Shown: in pieces, positions 3,623 to 6,566 of the stretch
Position numbering within the stretch: position 1 is the stretch's first letter
How the letters are laid out: every line of letters starts with the position of its first letter
Assembly (NCBI GenBank): GCA_015222595.1
Contig: JADFVP010000176.1
Span: 1 to 6,566 of the forward strand
Direction: 5' to 3'
DNA: 6,566 nt
Source of the DNA: Pseudomonadota bacterium
GTDB lineage: Bacteria; Desulfobacterota; GWC2-55-46; JADFVP01
Translations under genes and position numbers: made by a program
Notes under the pieces: generated by a model
What the model was told of the DNA's origin: nothing
Seen by the model: the letters and a program-made list of their open reading frames with translations, nothing else
Databases searched by the model: none

Positions 3623-6064
3623 ATGGCAAAGTCCGCTAAATCGACCGGATCGGCTGGTAGGTCTGAGGCCAAAAGAGCCAAGAGTTCAAGCAGCTCCGAC
3701 AAGAGCGTCCGCCAGAGTAGCTCCGGCGCTCCGGGGCTCGCTCAAGAGGTCGTTGGAATTCTGCTTCTGGCCATTGCCCTCTATGCTGCGGTCAGTCTCT
3801 TTTCCGACTCCGGCACGACCAACCTCGGCGGCAGAGTCGGCACGGTCGTCTCCAGCTTTCTCTTCGACTTCATCGGCTACACCTCCTATATCTTCCCGTT
3901 CATTCTCGGTGTTATCGCCCTTAAGCTGCTTCTGCGCCGTGTTGTCACCATACGCGCAGCCGTGCCTGCGGCCTTTGTGCTCTTTATTCCCGTCACCTCC
4001 TCCATACTCTCCGCTCTAATGACCGCCGAGGGCGCCGGAGGCGTTATCGGGCTCCTGTTGAGCCGCACTCTCGGGGCCTATATAGGCGAGACCGGGACGC
4101 TCATTCTCCTTTTTGCCGTAGACCTCGCTGCTCTTTTAGTCGCAACCGGTACCTCGGTAGCGCACGGAAGCATAAAGTTCTTCTCTTTTATTACCGCTAC
4201 CGCCGGCACTGTCTCGGACTCTATTAAAGTCCAGAAGGCTTTGCATGAGGAGACCGCCCGCATTGCAGCCGTTGCCGCAGCCGAAGCCGCCGAGCGTGCT
4301 AGAGAAGAGCGCGAGAAGAGGGAGGACGAAGCACGGGTCGAGCGTATGGCCAAAGAGGACGCACTAGAGCAGAGAGCGAACGTGCCTACGATAGTCCCTC
4401 CGGCGCCGCCCAAGACGCAGACCGATTTTCTCGAGGCCCAAAAAGAAAAGCAGAACGACAAGAAGACGGCAGGCGCCCCGGACGAAGGGGGCGCGCCGCT
4501 TGAGTTCACCGCCCCCGGCGGAAGCTTCACCCTTCCCACCACCACGCTCTTAGACCCTGTGCCCCATACTGCGGGCGTGGTCGATAACGAGGCCCTTTTA
4601 GAGAACTCGAAGATTTTAGAGAATAAGCTCCTCGACTTTGGCGTAGAGGGTCGCGTGCTTGAGGTTAGGCCCGGCCCTGTTGTAACGATGTACGAGTTCG
4701 AACCGGCTCCGGGTATAAAGGTCGGCCGGATAACCAATCTATCGGACGATCTCGCACTTGCGATGAAGGCGATTTCCATCAGGATAATAGCCCCTATTCC
4801 GGGTAAGTCCGTCGTCGGCATAGAGATACCGAACAAGAAGAAGCAGACCATACTGATACGCGAACTGCTCGAATGTAACGAGTTCGAAGAGACCGACTCG
4901 CGCATAGCGCTCGCGCTCGGCAGAGATATTGCCGGAGTACCGCACGTGGCGGATCTCGCGCGCATGCCGCACCTTCTGGTCGCCGGAGCCACGGGGTCTG
5001 GCAAGAGCGTATCGGTAAACGCGATGGTCCTTAGCATACTCTACAAGGCCACTCCGGAGGACGTCCGTTTTCTGATGATAGACCCCAAGATGCTCGAACT
5101 CTCGGCCTACGAAGGCATTCCGCACCTGATAACCCCCGTGATTACCAACCCGAAGCGCGCTGCCGTGGCGTTAAAATCGATAGTGGTCGAGATGACCAAG
5201 CGGTACCGGCTTATGTCTGAAAAGGGCGCGCGCAACATAGGGACCTACAATGCCAAGATAGCCGCCGAAGCCGCCGCCGAAGAAGAAGCTCGAAGGGTTG
5301 CCGAGGCCGAGGCAGCGGCCAAGAGCACAGACGACACGGTGGTAATAGATCTCGACGCTCCCGATGGCGGAGTTGCCGAAACAACTGAAGTTATCGAAGA
5401 GAACGAGCACCGCAGGCTGCCCTTTATAGTGGTTATCATAGACGAGCTGGCGGATCTCATGATGACGTCGGGTAAAGATGTCGAGGAGTGCCTCGTCAGG
5501 CTCTCGCAGATGGCGCGCGCCTCCGGGATACATATTATAATTGCCACGCAGAGGCCTAGTGTGGACGTCGTAACAGGGCTCATCAAGACCAACTTTCCGG
5601 CACGCATAGCCTTTAAGCTTCCGACCCGGATAGATTCGAGAACCATACTCGACACCTCGGGGGCCGAGACGCTTCTGGGCGAAGGCGATATGCTCTTTAT
5701 ACCGCCCGGAACCTCTATATTGAAAAGGCTCCATGGCGTCTACGTCTCGGAGGACGAGATTATGAGGGTTGCCGAGTTCTGGAAAGCTCAGGGCGCGCCT
5801 GCTTACGACACCGAGATAATGAACGCGCCGGACGAGTCTGTAAGCGAAGAGGCCGAGGAACTTGGCGAAGAGTTCCTGCGCCGTTACGACGAGGCCGTTG
5901 CGCTCGCCTCGCAGCTAGAGATGATCTCTACCTCGTACCTTCAGCGCCGTTTCCGTATAGGGTACAACACGGCTGCGCGCCTCATAGACCATATGGAGAG
6001 CCAGGGCGTTATCGGCCCGTCTCAAGGGTCGCGTCCGAGAGAGGTTCTTATTAAAAAACTCTAG
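3623..6064 (+). CDS. ftsK: FtsK/SpoIIIE-family DNA translocase
   Basis: Hexameric ATP-driven DNA pump at the division septum. It clears chromosome ends from the septum and, in the known family, activates XerCD recombination at dif. The 813 residues show a basic, Ser-rich cytoplasmic start (1-38); a membrane domain with about four transmembrane segments (about 40-60, 80-105, 113-133, 157-176); an Ala/Glu/Arg-rich predicted coiled coil (about 205-251) and a Pro-rich linker to about 315; the alpha domain (about 318-415); the RecA-like beta domain with Walker A GATGSGKS (455-462), IDPKMLEL, Walker B IIDELADLMM (605-614) and ATQRPSVDVVTG (641-652); and a C-terminal gamma winged helix (about 750-813) with RRFRIGYNTAARLIDHMES and GSRPREVL. 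All key residues are intact. Oddity: an unusually long Ala/Glu/Asp-rich insert (about 544-596) lies before Walker B. ATG at 3623 lacks a strong ribosome site. lolA follows 54 bases downstream. Confidence 0.95.
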   Translation: MAKSAKSTGSAGRSEAKRAKSSSSSDKSVRQSSSGAPGLAQEVVGILLLAIALYAAVSLFSDSGTTNLGGRVGTVVSSFLFDFIGYTSYIFPFILGVIALKLLLRRVVTIRAAVPAAFVLFIPVTSSILSALMTAEGAGGVIGLLLSRTLGAYIGETGTLILLFAVDLAALLVATGTSVAHGSIKFFSFITATAGTVSDSIKVQKALHEETARIAAVAAAEAAERAREEREKREDEARVERMAKEDALEQRANVPTIVPPAPPKTQTDFLEAQKEKQNDKKTAGAPDEGGAPLEFTAPGGSFTLPTTTLLDPVPHTAGVVDNEALLENSKILENKLLDFGVEGRVLEVRPGPVVTMYEFEPAPGIKVGRITNLSDDLALAMKAISIRIIAPIPGKSVVGIEIPNKKKQTILIRELLECNEFEETDSRIALALGRDIAGVPHVADLARMPHLLVAGATGSGKSVSVNAMVLSILYKATPEDVRFLMIDPKMLELSAYEGIPHLITPVITNPKRAAVALKSIVVEMTKRYRLMSEKGARNIGTYNAKIAAEAAAEEEARRVAEAEAAAKSTDDTVVIDLDAPDGGVAETTEVIEENEHRRLPFIVVIIDELADLMMTSGKDVEECLVRLSQMARASGIHIIIATQRPSVDVVTGLIKTNFPARIAFKLPTRIDSRTILDTSGAETLLGEGDMLFIPPGTSILKRLHGVYVSEDEIMRVAEFWKAQGAPAYDTEIMNAPDESVSEEAEELGEEFLRRYDEAVALASQLEMISTSYLQRRFRIGYNTAARLIDHMESQGVIGPSQGSRPREVLIKKL

Positions 6065-6107
6065 AGGTAACTCCAGAGTGGAAAAAACTCTAGGGTTTAC
6101 CCTGGAG
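6053..6107 (+). promoter_or_regulatory. Three-way-junction fold and 12-base direct repeat in the ftsK-lolA gap
   Basis: CTCC (6071-6074) pairs with GGAG (6104-6107). Inside are two hairpins with no unpaired bases between helices: AGAGT/ACTCT (6075-6079 with 6087-6091) and AGGG/CCCT (6092-6095 with 6100-6103, TTTA loop). The structure ends one base before the lolA ribosome site AGGAG (6109-6113). AAAAAACTCTAG is repeated exactly at 6053-6064, ending in the ftsK stop codon, and at 6082-6093, so the upstream ACTCT could compete for AGAGT. This is a plausible translational coupling or mRNA-processing element; there is no T-tract, so termination is unlikely. Confidence 0.4.
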
Positions 6108-6118
6108 CAGGAGCGGCT

Positions 6119-6566
6119 ATGAAGTACTTTATAAATAGATACGGAGTCGGGGCGGTCTCTCTGTTGCTGTTCTGTATTGTTGCGCTATTATTCTCTGCGC
6201 CCGGCCTCTCTTTGGCTGGAAATAACAAGGCCGGAAACACAAAGAGTATGAACGCGGCGGAGTTAGAGGCAGTGGTCTCGCGCTTAGAGGCGCGCTACGA
6301 CAAACTCGGCAGCATAAGCGCGGACTTTACCCAGAAGGTGCTCTCTGTTGGCATGGGTAGCGCTATGACCACGGGCGGGCGGGTCTGGTTCAAGAAGCCG
6401 GGCATGATGCGCTGGCAGTACAGGGTCGGGTCCACCGACGAGTTAATAGGAAGCGGCAAGTCTCTCTGGCTCTATCAGCCGGAGCTGAACCAGGTTATTG
6501 TGAGCAGCACGGCGCGCGTTTCGGCAATAGCAACGGACTTTCTAACAGGGGTCGGCTCGCTAAGAG
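6119..6566 (+). CDS. lolA: Outer-membrane lipoprotein carrier protein LolA (5' part)
   Basis: Periplasmic chaperone that takes lipoproteins from the LolCDE transporter in the inner membrane and hands them to the outer-membrane receptor. The window holds 149 codons; the 3' end is beyond the right edge (the family is about 200-220 residues). The start ATG at 6119 has a strong AGGAG five bases upstream. Residues 1-33 are a Sec signal peptide: MKYFINRY, a hydrophobic core to about 26, and a likely signal peptidase I cut after LSLA. The mature part shows family landmarks: SISADFTQ (65-72), GGRVWFKKPGMMRWQY (86-101), LWLYQPELNQVIV (117-128) and DFLTGVGSL (140-148). ftsK directly upstream is a recurrent gene order in Proteobacteria; with 54 bases between them they are probably one transcript. 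Confidence 0.92.
   Translation, partial: MKYFINRYGVGAVSLLLFCIVALLFSAPGLSLAGNNKAGNTKSMNAAELEAVVSRLEARYDKLGSISADFTQKVLSVGMGSAMTTGGRVWFKKPGMMRWQYRVGSTDELIGSGKSLWLYQPELNQVIVSSTARVSAIATDFLTGVGSLR

Noticed and set aside
3613..3639. Eight-codon frame (MAMYGKVR) overlapping the ftsK start
   Set aside because: It arises from the ATGGCAATGTATGGCAA sequence, has no ribosome site and no support beyond being open.
4078..5037. 319-residue open frame on the minus strand inside ftsK
   Set aside because: It is antisense to intact, well-conserved FtsK coding sequence, is low-complexity Ser/Ala-rich and shows no family motif; it reflects codon bias of the plus-strand gene.
1..6566. Mobile element, phage, defence or secretion system
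   Set aside because: No transposase, integrase, toxin-antitoxin pair, repeat-spacer array or attachment site was seen; all long frames match housekeeping or signalling families.

Overview
The window looks like chromosomal core DNA of a Gram-negative bacterium. The pointers are a LolA-type periplasmic lipoprotein carrier with a Sec signal peptide, an FtsB-like divisome protein, a PilZ protein and a proteobacterial-style ftsK-lolA gene order. The coding DNA is moderately GC-rich but uses ATA for isoleucine and AGG for arginine very often. Together with the double-length dCTP deaminase, this suggests a deltaproteobacterial (Desulfobacterota-like) or related lineage. That placement is inference; no rRNA or marker gene is present to fix it.

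Layout. The left part (53-1446) is read on the minus strand: an FtsB/DivIC-like division protein, a 227-base gap, then a carbon-nitrogen hydrolase close to N-carbamoylputrescine amidase. The rest is on the plus strand: a small zinc-ribbon plus PilZ protein with a very good sigma-70-type promoter (1535-1562) and, downstream, a strong intrinsic terminator (2121-2149); a 377-residue double-domain dCTP deaminase (2383-3516); an 813-residue FtsK/SpoIIIE DNA translocase (3623-6064); and the 5' part of lolA, cut by the right edge.

How the genes relate. FtsB and FtsK belong to cell division and chromosome segregation, Dcd supplies dUTP for dTTP synthesis, and LolA moves lipoproteins to the outer membrane. 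The PilZ protein is a probable c-di-GMP sensor. Apart from ftsK-lolA, which look co-transcribed, the genes appear to be separate units rather than one pathway.

I found no mobile element, CRISPR array, tRNA, rRNA or clear new multi-gene system. The second-look items are in fine structure: a Gln at the expected catalytic Glu of the amidohydrolase; a duplicated stretch at its 3' end; a folded 3' region after the PilZ gene; a long structured leader plus repeats before dcd; direct repeats around the likely ftsK -10 box; an Ala/Glu-rich insert inside the FtsK motor; and a compact three-way-junction structure with a 12-base direct repeat between ftsK and lolA.
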